Source: Clostridiaceae bacterium (lineage in GTDB: Bacteria; Bacillota; Clostridia; Oscillospirales; QAMX01). Taken from it: 17,076 nucleotides of DNA. Numbering within the stretch: the stretch's first letter is position 1; each line of letters begins with the position of its first letter. The position numbers were made by a program, and so were the translations under genes. Location of the stretch: contig JAEDGJ010000036.1 in NCBI GenBank assembly GCA_016297585.1, positions 1 through 17,076 on the forward strand, in the 5' to 3' direction. This document shows positions 1 to 8,986 of this stretch, piece after piece. Below the pieces are notes generated by a model. That model was not told where the DNA came from. It ran no database searches and saw only the letters and a program-made list of their open reading frames with translations.

Positions 1-524
1 GCCGGAACGATCTGGCGCTGCTGGGCGGGCTGATAGCGGCCATGCTGCTGGCGGGCGTGCTGGCCAATCCCCTTGTGCCCAAGGCCTGCTGGGGCATCCT
101 GTACCGGCTGCCGACGTTCCTGCTGGGCGTCGCGCTGGCAAAGGGAACGGGCGCGACGGAGTTTGAGATCCCGTTCTGGCTCATCGTGCTGTGCTCGGTC
201 GTCATGGGTCTCGGCACCTCGATCGGCGGCATGAAGATCATCAAGGCGGTCGGGCTGGACATGGTCAAGCTCGAGCAGTACCAGGGCTTTTCGGCGGATC
301 TCGCGGCGGCGGGCTGCCTGCTGATCTCGTCGCTCACCGGCGTACCCGTCAGCACGACGCATACGAAGACGACGGCCATCATGGGCGTCGGCGCGGCGCG
401 GCGCATGTCCTACGTCAACTGGAACGTCGCAAAGGAAATGGTCTTTACCTGGCTTGCCACCTTCCCCGGCTGCGGCCTGATCGGCTATCTGATGACGCTG
501 CTGTTCCGTGCGTTATTCCTATAA
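1..524 (+). CDS. PiT-family inorganic phosphate transporter, C-terminal part (5' end outside window)
   Basis: This membrane carrier imports inorganic phosphate with a cation (PiT family, as known for the family). The reading frame is open from base 3 to the stop at 522-524, so the Met at base 42 is internal and the N-terminus lies upstream. The visible piece, about 173 residues, has hydrophobic segments and a Gly-rich GLGTSIGGMKIIKAVG stretch. It also carries the C-terminal PiT signature GVPVSTTHTKTTAIMGVG at roughly bases 338-391, followed by VNWNVAKEMVFTWLATFPGCG and a final membrane helix. The gene lies 17 bases upstream of a DUF47/PhoU-like gene, a pairing seen in many bacteria, so the two are probably co-transcribed. 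The family call is firm. The transported ion cannot be read from this fragment. Confidence 0.93.
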   Translation, partial: RNDLALLGGLIAAMLLAGVLANPLVPKACWGILYRLPTFLLGVALAKGTGATEFEIPFWLIVLCSVVMGLGTSIGGMKIIKAVGLDMVKLEQYQGFSADLAAAGCLLISSLTGVPVSTTHTKTTAIMGVGAARRMSYVNWNVAKEMVFTWLATFPGCGLIGYLMTLLFRALFL

Positions 525-541
525 TGTGAGAGAGGTTTATT

Positions 542-1162
542 ATGAGAACAAACTCCAACGACTATTTTGCCATGTTCGTCGGCCTGACGCAGCACTGCTG
601 TGACGCCGCGCAGAATCTGCACTCGACGCTGTCCAACTTCGACGCCAAGCGCCTGCCGGAAATGATGCAGCATATGCACGCCATCGAGCACGCCGCCGAC
701 GTCGACAAGCACGCGCTGATGAAGAAGCTCTCCCGCGAATTTCTCCCGCCGATCGAGCGCGAGGACATCATTTCCCTCTCTCAGGAGATCGACAACGTCA
801 CGGACTCCATCGAGGAGGTCGTCATCCGCACCTACATGTACAACGTGCAGGAGATCCGCGCCGATGCGCTGGCGATGAGCACGGTCATCGTCAAGGCCTG
901 CGACGAGCTGCTGCGCGGGATGCGGGAGTTCCACAATTTCCGCAAGTCCGAGATCCTCCCCGCGTCCATCGTCGAGATCAACCGCCTCGAGGAGGTCGGC
1001 GACAAGCTCCACATGGAAGCCATCCATAAGCTCTACAACGGCAACAAGGATCCCCTGAAGGTCATCATCTGGACGGAGATCTTCGAGCGGCTCGAGGCCT
1101 GCTGCGACTCCGCCGAGCACGCCGCGAACGTGCTCGAGAGCATCATGATGAAAAACACCTGA
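542..1162 (+). CDS. DUF47 family PhoU-like protein, partner of the PiT transporter
   Basis: This 206-residue, Met- and Glu-rich, mostly helical protein matches the DUF47 (UPF0111/TIGR00153-like) family, which folds like PhoU. Such proteins are commonly encoded beside pit genes and are thought to modulate phosphate uptake through the transporter. Family-like features are the segments EHAADVDKHALMKKLSREFLPPIEREDI, read here as two adjoining blocks at about residues 49-76, then SLSQEIDNVTDSIEEVV, and a closing EIFERLEACCDSAEHAANVLE that supplies the metal-contacting type of acidic helix. The length is normal for the family. The ATG follows a GAGAGAGG ribosome site (528-535) by six bases. The gene sits 17 bases after the transporter stop and is followed by a terminator, so it closes the operon. 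Confidence 0.9.
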   Translation: MRTNSNDYFAMFVGLTQHCCDAAQNLHSTLSNFDAKRLPEMMQHMHAIEHAADVDKHALMKKLSREFLPPIEREDIISLSQEIDNVTDSIEEVVIRTYMYNVQEIRADALAMSTVIVKACDELLRGMREFHNFRKSEILPASIVEINRLEEVGDKLHMEAIHKLYNGNKDPLKVIIWTEIFERLEACCDSAEHAANVLESIMMKNT

Positions 1163-1183
1163 TTTTCCCCCGAAAAACAGCCG

Positions 1184-1221
1184 CGCGGCATCCGTATTCT
1201 CCTACGGAGGCCGCGTTTTTT
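1184..1221 (+). terminator. Rho-independent terminator after the DUF47 gene
   Basis: The arms are CGCGGC-A-TCCGTA (1184-1196) and TACGGA-G-GCCGCG (1203-1215). They pair at 12 of 13 positions around a six-base loop and are followed by six T residues (1216-1221). The hairpin sits between two convergent operons. The minus-strand side also has a T5 run a few bases after the stem, so it may weakly stop kdpE transcripts too. Confidence 0.88.
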
Positions 1222-1227
1222 CGTATC

Positions 1228-1944
1228 TTACGGCGCGTCCTCGGTCAGCCGGTAGCCCACGCCGATCTCCGTGATGATGTAGACCGGCTCGTCCGGGTTC
1301 GGCTCGAGCTTTCTCCGGATGCTCGCCATATGTACGCGCAGGATCTTGTTGTCCTTGCCCGCCAGCGGCCCCCACAGCTCGCGCATGATCGCCTTGTAGG
1401 TGACGACCTGCCCCGCGTGCTTGCCGAGAAGTGCCACGATGCGGAACTCGTTGGGCGTCAGATTGATGTCCTTTCCCGCCCGGTACACGCGCAGCTTCCG
1501 GTAATCGATCTCGAGCTCCCCGGTGCGGTAGATGCCGTTTACCGCGATGCCGTCGTCCTCCGCCGCCGTTCTCGTATGGCGCAGCGCGGCACGGATGCGC
1601 GCGAGCAGCTCGATCTTGCCGAACGGCTTTGCCAGATAGTCGTCCGCGCCGAGGTCGAGCGCGCGCGCCTTGTCCTCCTCCATCGTCCGTGCCGAAATCA
1701 CGACGATCGGCATTCTCGACCAGCTTCTGAGCTGTTCGATGATCGTATTGCCGTCCATATCCGGCAGTCCGAGATCGAGCAGCACGCAGTCCGGACAGTG
1801 CGACGAGATGAGGGCGAGCGCCTGCTCCCCCGTTTCGGCAATGATCGGCTCATAGCCGGCGGCGGTCAGGGTCGTCTTCAGGAATTTCACGATGCCGGCG
1901 TCGTCCTCGACGATAACGATCTTTTCGTGGATTTCGTTTCTCAT
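1228..1944 (-). CDS. kdpE: KdpE-like response regulator (OmpR/PhoB type)
   Basis: This is a cytoplasmic DNA-binding response regulator of 238 residues. The receiver domain spans about 8-120, with the acidic pair E13/D14/D15, phospho-acceptor D57 in CVLLDLGLPDMDG, switch S84 and conserved K106 in LGADDYLAKPF. A winged-helix output domain follows at about 138-232 (LTPNEFRIVALLGKHAGQV, then VHMASIRRKLEPNP). The overall pattern, including the GVGYRL end, fits KdpE, which in known systems activates the potassium-uptake operon kdpFABC. The start overlaps the kinase stop in ATGA (1944-1941), so translation is coupled. No kdpFABC genes are in the window, so the regulon here is unknown and the kdpE name rests on family resemblance. 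It converges on the phosphate operon. Confidence 0.85.
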   Translation of the reverse strand: MRNEIHEKIVIVEDDAGIVKFLKTTLTAAGYEPIIAETGEQALALISSHCPDCVLLDLGLPDMDGNTIIEQLRSWSRMPIVVISARTMEEDKARALDLGADDYLAKPFGKIELLARIRAALRHTRTAAEDDGIAVNGIYRTGELEIDYRKLRVYRAGKDINLTPNEFRIVALLGKHAGQVVTYKAIMRELWGPLAGKDNKILRVHMASIRRKLEPNPDEPVYIITEIGVGYRLTEDAP

Positions 1945-3011
1945 ACATTACCCTCACATGGCAGCCAGAATCGGATACCGGCGCCTCCGCCGGGGACATT
2001 GTACGCCGATATGTCTCCTCCGTGTGCTTTGATGATCGACCGGCAGACCGAAAGCCCGATGCCCATGCTCCGCCGGCCGTCGGGGTTCTTTCCCGGCGTT
2101 CCGCTCAGATTCCCGTCGAAAATATGCGGCAGCACCTGCGGCGGGATGCCGGCGCCGTCGTCCTCGACCGCAAAAATGCATCGACCCTGCTCGCAGGAGA
2201 TCTTCACATCGATCCGCGTCGCCGTTTCGCCGTGGCTCGCGGCGTTTTCGAAAAGATTGATCAGCACCTGACTGATCAGCGTCGGCTCCATCGGCACCAA
2301 GAGGATCTGCTCCGGCTTCGATACATGGACGGGCAGCGCGTCCGCTCCCTTGCGGAATTTGACGATCGCGCTGCCGACGATCTCCTCCACGACCTCTTCT
2401 TCCTTCTTCAGCACCACGCCGCCGCCGGAAATTTTCGTCACCGACAGGATGTTCTCCGTCACCCGGATCAGCCACTGCGCATCCTTGTGGATCTCCCGGA
2501 TCAGCTCCTGCCGCTCGCTTTCCTCCGGCATTTCGTCCTCGAGCAGCACCGAGCTTGCCCCCAGAATGGAGGTCAGCGGCGTGCGCAGGTCATGCGACAC
2601 CGAGCGCAGCAGATCGGCGCGCATCTTCTCCTTCTCGACCTCGAAGCGGAGCTGCTCCTGCCGCTTGATCCGCGTCGTCAGCGTGCTGATAATGATGGAC
2701 ACGAACAGCATGACGGCAAAGGTCAGCGGATAGCCGGAAATCGACATGTTGAATTCCCAGAACGGGTATGTAAACATATAATTCACGCAGAACACGCCGA
2801 TCGCCGACGCGAGAACGCCGTAAAAATAGCCTTTGGTATAGCGCGAGACCAGCGCGACCGCCAGAATGAACAGCGCCGCCGCAAAGGGATTGTTGTCGTC
2901 AAAAAACTGCGCCAGCACCGACGAGCAGCCGATCGCCGCGCCCAGAAGCAGCAGCGTCACCGCCAGATCCCGCAAAACCGGAATCCAGCGCCGCTTTCCG
3001 GCCTCCTCCAT
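1941..3011 (-). CDS. kdpD: Shortened KdpD-like sensor histidine kinase
   Basis: This is a membrane sensor kinase of 356 residues. Residues about 14-112 form four closely spaced hydrophobic segments of the DUF4118 type found in the middle of KdpD. A short linker follows, then the HisKA dimerisation domain with the phosphorylated H140 in SVSHDLRTPLTSILG. The ATPase domain has the N box around N256 (INLFENAASH), the G1 box EDDGAGIP (283-290) and the G2 box MGIGLSV (316-322). Classical KdpD is close to 900 residues and has a large cytoplasmic N-terminal KdpD/universal-stress-like region, which is absent here. The ATG at 3011 follows a GGGGGAGA ribosome site and nothing in-frame suggests a longer protein. 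It is coupled to the downstream kdpE-like gene. The ligand could be K+, but without the N-terminal part that is inference. Confidence 0.85.
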   Translation of the reverse strand: MEEAGKRRWIPVLRDLAVTLLLLGAAIGCSSVLAQFFDDNNPFAAALFILAVALVSRYTKGYFYGVLASAIGVFCVNYMFTYPFWEFNMSISGYPLTFAVMLFVSIIISTLTTRIKRQEQLRFEVEKEKMRADLLRSVSHDLRTPLTSILGASSVLLEDEMPEESERQELIREIHKDAQWLIRVTENILSVTKISGGGVVLKKEEEVVEEIVGSAIVKFRKGADALPVHVSKPEQILLVPMEPTLISQVLINLFENAASHGETATRIDVKISCEQGRCIFAVEDDGAGIPPQVLPHIFDGNLSGTPGKNPDGRRSMGIGLSVCRSIIKAHGGDISAYNVPGGGAGIRFWLPCEGNV

Positions 3012-3084
3012 TTTCGTCTCCCCCTTTTTTGTCTCCCGCAGTCCGTTTTTTTGCGAAAAACCCCGCCGTACTGCCTTTTTTGTT

Positions 3085-3113
3085 ATTATACCACCTCAGC
3101 CTCCGACTTCCAA
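3085..3113 (-). promoter_or_regulatory. Promoter of the kdpDE-like operon
   Basis: On the minus strand there is TTGGAA (3113-3108), a 17-base spacer and TATAAT (3090-3085). The -10 is preceded by TGG, giving an extended -10 (TGGTATAAT). It lies about 75 bases upstream of the kinase start and faces away from the microprotein-hppA operon. Confidence 0.72.
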
Positions 3114-3167
3114 CACATAAATACAGCCTTTGCTGATCTCTTCCAAAAAATTAGCGCAGACCCGTTA

Positions 3168-3173
3168 TATAAT
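3168..3173 (+). promoter_or_regulatory. Possible -10 box for the microprotein-hppA operon
   Basis: A perfect TATAAT lies in the AT-rich stretch TTATATAATAATAA. I cannot find a convincing -35 box at 16-18 bases, so the call is tentative. It would leave a leader of about 95 bases holding the small inverted repeat TTTCC-GGCG-GGAAA (3230-3243) before the GGAGGG ribosome site at 3261-3266. Confidence 0.33.
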
Positions 3174-3275
3174 AATAACCGGTTTTTGACCGCCCGGCGA
3201 TTTGCGTCCTTTCGCGTCGAAAAAAGCCGTTTCCGGCGGGAAATTGCACTTTTTTAATGAGGAGGGTAACGATAC

Positions 3276-3434
3276 ATGGCGAGCGAGGAGTATCGGGAGG
3301 CCAAAGGCGAGTTCATCAACTGCCTTGTCATGGGGCCGATCTGTCTGTTTGTCTCCTGGATACTGGCCTTCACCGAATGGTGGCCCATCATGAAGGCCGA
3401 GAAGCAAAAAGAAGCGGCGCGGCCCGCCGAATAG
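3276..3434 (+). CDS. 52-residue single-span membrane microprotein upstream of hppA
   Basis: This is an unrecognised small gene. A strong GGAGGG ribosome site (3261-3266) precedes the ATG at 3276 by nine bases, and the frame closes with TAG at 3432-3434. The product starts with a charged segment (MASEEYREAKGEF). One hydrophobic helix follows at about residues 14-33 (INCLVMGPICLFVSWILAFT), then an EWWP turn and a basic and acidic tail ending in RPAE. It lies 74 bases upstream of hppA on the same strand, with no terminator between them, so it is probably co-transcribed. A role as an accessory or assembly subunit of the pyrophosphatase is plausible but inferred only from position, size and topology. 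It has no motif that assigns a function. A real gene is likely because ribosome site, start and helix all agree. Confidence 0.72.
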   Translation: MASEEYREAKGEFINCLVMGPICLFVSWILAFTEWWPIMKAEKQKEAARPAE

Positions 3435-3508
3435 CGCCGAAAATCCCGGGCTTTTACGAAATTTTGCCGCAGCGCAGTCCCAAAGATTCATCGAAATGAG
3501 GTAACAGT

Positions 3509-5638
<2,130 letters not shown>

Positions 5639-5655
5639 AGCAAAGTCCTATCGAA

Positions 5656-5700
5656 AAATGCGCGGCGTCTTTTTGACAGACGCCGCGCATTTGTTTTTTT
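5656..5700. terminator. Bidirectional terminator between hppA and the ROK gene
   Basis: The 15-bp arms AAATGCGCGGCGTCT (5656-5670) and AGACGCCGCGCATTT (5678-5692) are perfectly paired around a seven-base loop, with T7 after them (5694-5700). The A-run on the left (5654-5658) supplies the U-tract for minus-strand transcripts. It serves both convergent genes. Confidence 0.95.
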
Positions 5701-5716
5701 ATCAGGGCAAATGCCG

Positions 5717-6829
5717 TCAGTTGAGCTCCTTGATCCACTTTTCGCGGAGCCGGATGCCGGCGCCCGTCACCGCGTTGCTGACGGTGTGGGACATCACGAG
5801 GATGTCCGGCTTGTGGCGGTTGGCGGGAACAAGACGGGGATGGATGTAATCGATCAGGCGGCGCACAAGGCGGTCGCCGAAGCGCACGCAGTGACCGTCC
5901 AGCACGATCGCATAGGGGCTGAACACACAGCAGGTATTGTAGAGCGCGGAGGCCAGCGCGTTGACGTAGTCCTCCATCGTCTCCGCGGCTTCCGCGACGT
6001 TCCAGAGCTCTTCGATCGAGCAGCCGCGCTCCTTTGCCATCGCATCCAGCGCACCGTACGCGCGCAGCAGCCGCGCCTCGAGGCGCTCGCCGCTGGACAG
6101 CACCATCTGTCCGAGATCTCCGGCATAGCCGTCGGTGCCCAGCACGACGCTGCCCTCGTGCACCAGCGCGCCGCGGACGTTACTGTCGATGGAGAGGTAG
6201 AGCATGCTGTAGGGCGCATAGGCCTTCAGCTCGGCGTTGCAGGCGATGCCCGCAAGCTTTGCGTCGGCGGAAGCGATGACCTCGCAGTCGAAATACTTGC
6301 GGATCGTTCCCTTGATGGGCACGTTGAAGAGCGCGGGAACGCGGAAGCTGTCGGTGGTGTCGGTATCCTTGTTGTAAACGGCCGGCAGGCACACGGAAAT
6401 GCCGAGGCACTCGTCCTCGGAAAGGCGCAGCTTCCGGCAGCGCTCGCGCACCTCCTGCAGGAAGTGCTCAAAATTCTCCGTATAGGATTTATTCTCATCG
6501 TATTCCTGCGTCAGCGTGTCAAACGACACGAGCTCCAGCGTCATGAAGCTGCAGGAAAAACGCAGTCCGGTCAGATCGAATACCATGAGCCACTTCGTAC
6601 GGGAAAAATAGACCAGCGCCGGATTGCGGCCCACGTTTTCCGTCCTCTGCTCGGTTTCGTAGACGGCGCCGTTGCGCAGCAGGACTTCCATGATATTGCT
6701 GACCGTCATCACCGACACGCTCGCACGCTCGGCGATCTCGGCACGGGAAATTCCCTCATGCTCGGCAATCGCCGTGACGATTTCCACGATATTACGCGCA
6801 CGGACAAGGCTCACATTCAGCTTTTTCAC
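5717..6829 (-). CDS. ROK-family transcriptional regulator with degenerate sugar-kinase domain
   Basis: This is a cytoplasmic DNA-binding protein of 370 residues. A winged helix-turn-helix occupies about 8-60 (GISRAEIAERASVSVMTVSNIM), and a ROK/actin-like ATPase-fold domain follows. I chose the GTG at 6829 because GGAGG (6842-6838) sits eight bases before it. The longer TTG frame at 6844 would start inside that ribosome site. In sugar-binding ROK proteins a GE-x-GH motif and a CxCGxxGC zinc cluster follow the substrate site. Here they read GDLGQ (237-241), with no Cys cluster afterwards, and the catalytic ND motif is SADAK (187-191). Kinase activity and normal zinc binding are therefore unlikely, and the inducer may not be a typical sugar. 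It has its own strong promoter and a leader hairpin, and lies downstream of the URO-D-like gene on the same strand. Confidence 0.85.
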   Translation of the reverse strand: MKKLNVSLVRARNIVEIVTAIAEHEGISRAEIAERASVSVMTVSNIMEVLLRNGAVYETEQRTENVGRNPALVYFSRTKWLMVFDLTGLRFSCSFMTLELVSFDTLTQEYDENKSYTENFEHFLQEVRERCRKLRLSEDECLGISVCLPAVYNKDTDTTDSFRVPALFNVPIKGTIRKYFDCEVIASADAKLAGIACNAELKAYAPYSMLYLSIDSNVRGALVHEGSVVLGTDGYAGDLGQMVLSSGERLEARLLRAYGALDAMAKERGCSIEELWNVAEAAETMEDYVNALASALYNTCCVFSPYAIVLDGHCVRFGDRLVRRLIDYIHPRLVPANRHKPDILVMSHTVSNAVTGAGIRLREKWIKELN

Positions 6830-6848
6830 TTGTAGTTCCTCCAATACC

Positions 6849-6881
6849 GCCGATTTATTCGTCTTTTTTGAACAAATCGGC
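6849..6881 (-). promoter_or_regulatory. Leader hairpin or operator in the 5' region of the ROK gene
   Basis: The arms GCCGATTTATTC (6849-6860) and GAACAAATCGGC (6870-6881) match at 11 of 12 positions, with a nine-base spacer. In the minus-strand RNA the odd pair becomes G-U, so all 12 can pair. The element lies between the expected transcription start (about 6901) and the ribosome site (6842-6838). It could be an RNA hairpin near the ribosome site or a DNA operator for autoregulation. The RNA hairpin is not followed by a U-run, so it is not a terminator. Confidence 0.6.
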
Positions 6882-6908
6882 AGTCCTGTACCTTTTATTG
6901 CGCCTTTA

Positions 6909-6937
6909 AGTATAGTCTATTTAACCCGTTTTGTCAA
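6909..6937 (-). promoter_or_regulatory. Near-consensus housekeeping promoter of the ROK gene
   Basis: On the minus strand there is a perfect TTGACA (6937-6932), a 17-base spacer and TATACT (6914-6909). It starts 35 bases after the stop of the URO-D-like gene, so the ROK gene can be expressed independently of queG and the URO-D-like gene. Confidence 0.9.
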
Positions 6938-6971
6938 GTGAATTGTCGCATTTCCGTCCACTGTTTGTGCA

Positions 6972-8123
6972 TCAAAAATTGCATCCGCCGGCCGCCCGGT
7001 ACATCGCCATCAGATTTTCCGGCGGCGTGCAGGGAGACAGGTTGTTCGCTTCCCGCATCACGAACCGCTTCGTATACGGCTCGACCGCCGCGCGGATGCG
7101 GGACGCCTCGGCGAAAACCTCCTCCGGCGTACCGGCAAGCAGCGTGTTGACATGGACGCCGCCGTTGACGCGCACCTCGGGTCCGAGCGCGCGCACCAGT
7201 TCGCCGTGACGGACGGGGAAGCCCGTGTCGAAGCTGTAGACGTTGAGCTCGTCGCGGATGCGCAGGAAATGCCGGGTCGCGTCGCCGCAGAGATGGATGC
7301 TGTTGCGCACCCCCGGCGTACCGAGCTCCTCCACCATCCGCCGGTGATGCGGCAGGACGCGCTCCTCGTACATCCCGCAGGACAGCAGCGCGATGTCGTC
7401 GTCGGCAAAGCCGTAGCCCTCTTCGCGCTCCGGCAGACCGAAATACCGGCGCTGCGCCTTCGTCCGCTCGATGATCGCCTCGGTCAGATACGAAAGCAGC
7501 TCGTCGGCAAACTCCGGCTCCTCCAGCAGATCGACGCAGAAGGTGTCCGTGCCGCGGATGTTGCAGGCGACCGTCATCGGCCCGTCGGTGCCGCGGAGGG
7601 GCAGGCTCACGCCCGTCACCGGCACGCCGCGGTATTCATAGCCCTCGCGGATCCGCTGCCGCATTTTTTCGTAGAACGCGAGTCCCTGACCGTAAATGCC
7701 GTCGAACGCGCCGGGGATGGGGCGCTCGAGGAACGCCGCGCGGTTTTCGTCGGTCAGAAACGGCTCCGCATAGGGACAGTTCTGCGCGGGGAACCGCACC
7801 GGCGCGCCGAGCCACGCCGCCTCATGGACGTTCTGCAGGTCGACGGATACCTGCCAGCCCTCCTTCGGCAGTCCCATCGGATGGTCGGCGATCAGATTGT
7901 GCCGGATATAGTCCTGCGTGCGCAGGACGACGTCCAGCATGACGTCCGGGTCGTTGAAATACCGTTCAAAGGAGATTTTTTCCGTATTCAGCGCGGGATC
8001 GAGCAGCCACACACGCGGATTGATGCCCAGAATCACCGGCATTCGGATGGGATCGCCCGTCCGGAACGACTCCCATACACGCTTCACTTCCTCATTATGC
8101 GCGTCAAAATCCATTTTCAGCAT
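6972..8123 (-). CDS. Uroporphyrinogen-decarboxylase-fold protein (URO-D / methyltransferase superfamily)
   Basis: This 383-residue protein has the URO-D superfamily layout. The end of the barrel shows SIHLCGDATRHFLRIRDEL (about 275-293), FDTGFPVRHGELV, NGGVHVNTLLAGTPEEV and NNLSPCTPPENLMAMY (361-375). The superfamily includes heme-pathway HemE and cobalamin-linked methyltransferases such as MtaA. H277, C279 and C365 look like the His-x-Cys...Cys zinc site of the methyltransferase branch, so a methyl-transfer role is more likely than true HemE (inference). No corrinoid protein is nearby to confirm this. The ATG at 8123 was chosen because GGAGG (8137-8133) lies nine bases before it. That start overlaps the upstream queG-like gene by 20 bases, implying co-translation. 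The natural substrate is not readable from the sequence. Confidence 0.82.
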   Translation of the reverse strand: MLKMDFDAHNEEVKRVWESFRTGDPIRMPVILGINPRVWLLDPALNTEKISFERYFNDPDVMLDVVLRTQDYIRHNLIADHPMGLPKEGWQVSVDLQNVHEAAWLGAPVRFPAQNCPYAEPFLTDENRAAFLERPIPGAFDGIYGQGLAFYEKMRQRIREGYEYRGVPVTGVSLPLRGTDGPMTVACNIRGTDTFCVDLLEEPEFADELLSYLTEAIIERTKAQRRYFGLPEREEGYGFADDDIALLSCGMYEERVLPHHRRMVEELGTPGVRNSIHLCGDATRHFLRIRDELNVYSFDTGFPVRHGELVRALGPEVRVNGGVHVNTLLAGTPEEVFAEASRIRAAVEPYTKRFVMREANNLSPCTPPENLMAMYRAAGGCNF

Positions 8124-8961
8124 TTTCACATGCCTCCATATTGCTTTTTTGCAAAAGCTCCGCATTGCGCCGCAGCACCGCGGCTCCCCGCCAGGTAAAC
8201 GCGCGCTCCGGCCATCGCTCCTTCAGCGTGCGGTTCGACACGCCCTCCAGCTCCCCGGGCGTCAGCTCGTAAATCAGCTTCTCCCGGAACGCCGGAATCG
8301 ACGTCCGCCGCGCACCGCGGTTTTCCGGGCAGACCTCCTGACAGCGGTCGCAGCCCCAGACGGTGCCGACGCTGCGCATCCGCTCTTCCTCCTCCGCGGT
8401 CAGCGCACCGCGGCGCTGCGTCACGGCGGAGAGGCAGCGCGTCCCGTCGACGCCCTTTTCCGTCAGCGCGCCGGCCGGACAGGCACGGATGCACGCGCCG
8501 CAGCCCGCGCACCGCAGCTCCGCCGGCGGCACGGGCGGTACGGACGGCGCGAGCGGCGCGTCCGTCACAATGCAGCCGATAAAGACCCAGCTTCCGAAGC
8601 CGGGCACGATCAGCAGCCCGTTTTTCCCCCGCACCCCGAGTCCCGCCCGCAGCGCGGTCTCCACCTCCGGCACGGGCGACGCGTCGGCCATCGCCCGCGC
8701 CTTGAACCCTGCGTCCCGCAGGAGTCGCGCGGCGGGCTCCATCGCGTCCGCGAGGACGAGATGATAGTCCTTTCCCCGCGCATACCGGCAGACCGGCGCG
8801 GAGACGTCCTCCGCAAGATACGGAAACGCCGCGCAGACCGCCCGCGTCAGCCCCGGCAGGGCGGGCAGATCGATCTCCGCCGTGCCGCAGCGGGCGGCGC
8901 CCTCCCGCAGCAGCGCCCGGACAAGCGCCGCGTACAGCGCGTCCATCCTCTCGTCTTTCAT
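8104..8961 (-). CDS. queG: Epoxyqueuosine reductase (QueG-like) iron-sulfur protein
   Basis: QueG performs the last step of queuosine synthesis in tRNA, reducing epoxyqueuosine with a cobalamin cofactor and two 4Fe-4S clusters. This protein has 285 residues. It carries the family block MADASPVPEVETALRAGLG (91-109), with the proposed catalytic Asp at 93, then GKNGLLIVPGFGSWVFIG. The ferredoxin-like region has C151, C154, C157, C161, C176, C204, C207 and C211 (CAGCGACIRACP and CDRCQEVCP), the eight Cys of two clusters. It is shorter than many QueG proteins (commonly 310 to 380), with little after the clusters, as in C-terminally short forms. The start has an overlapping GGAGAGG site close to the ATG. 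It is the first gene of a minus-strand block with the URO-D-like gene. A different QueG-like Fe-S reductase cannot be excluded. Confidence 0.8.
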   Translation of the reverse strand: MKDERMDALYAALVRALLREGAARCGTAEIDLPALPGLTRAVCAAFPYLAEDVSAPVCRYARGKDYHLVLADAMEPAARLLRDAGFKARAMADASPVPEVETALRAGLGVRGKNGLLIVPGFGSWVFIGCIVTDAPLAPSVPPVPPAELRCAGCGACIRACPAGALTEKGVDGTRCLSAVTQRRGALTAEEEERMRSVGTVWGCDRCQEVCPENRGARRTSIPAFREKLIYELTPGELEGVSNRTLKERWPERAFTWRGAAVLRRNAELLQKSNMEACENAENGF

Positions 8962-8986
8962 ATCCTCTCCGGTCTCACTTTTACGC

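Noticed and set aside
2022..3257. 411-codon plus-strand frame opposite the kdpD-like gene
   Set aside because: His/Arg/Gln/Asp-rich antisense composition. It overlaps a complete histidine kinase and that kinase's promoter.
3165..3491. 108-codon minus-strand frame opposite the microprotein
   Set aside because: It has no ribosome site, and its Pro/Gly/Phe-rich sequence looks like a shadow. The plus-strand 52-codon frame has a proper start and a membrane helix.
6830..6844. Longer TTG start for the ROK regulator
   Set aside because: The TTG overlaps the GGAGG that serves the GTG at 6829.
8124..8165. 14-residue N-terminal extension of the URO-D-like protein
   Set aside because: No ribosome site upstream of 8165, while GGAGG sits nine bases before the ATG at 8123.
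7152..8198. 348-codon plus-strand frame opposite the URO-D-like gene
   Set aside because: Shadow composition, and it crosses the real start and ribosome site of the minus-strand gene.
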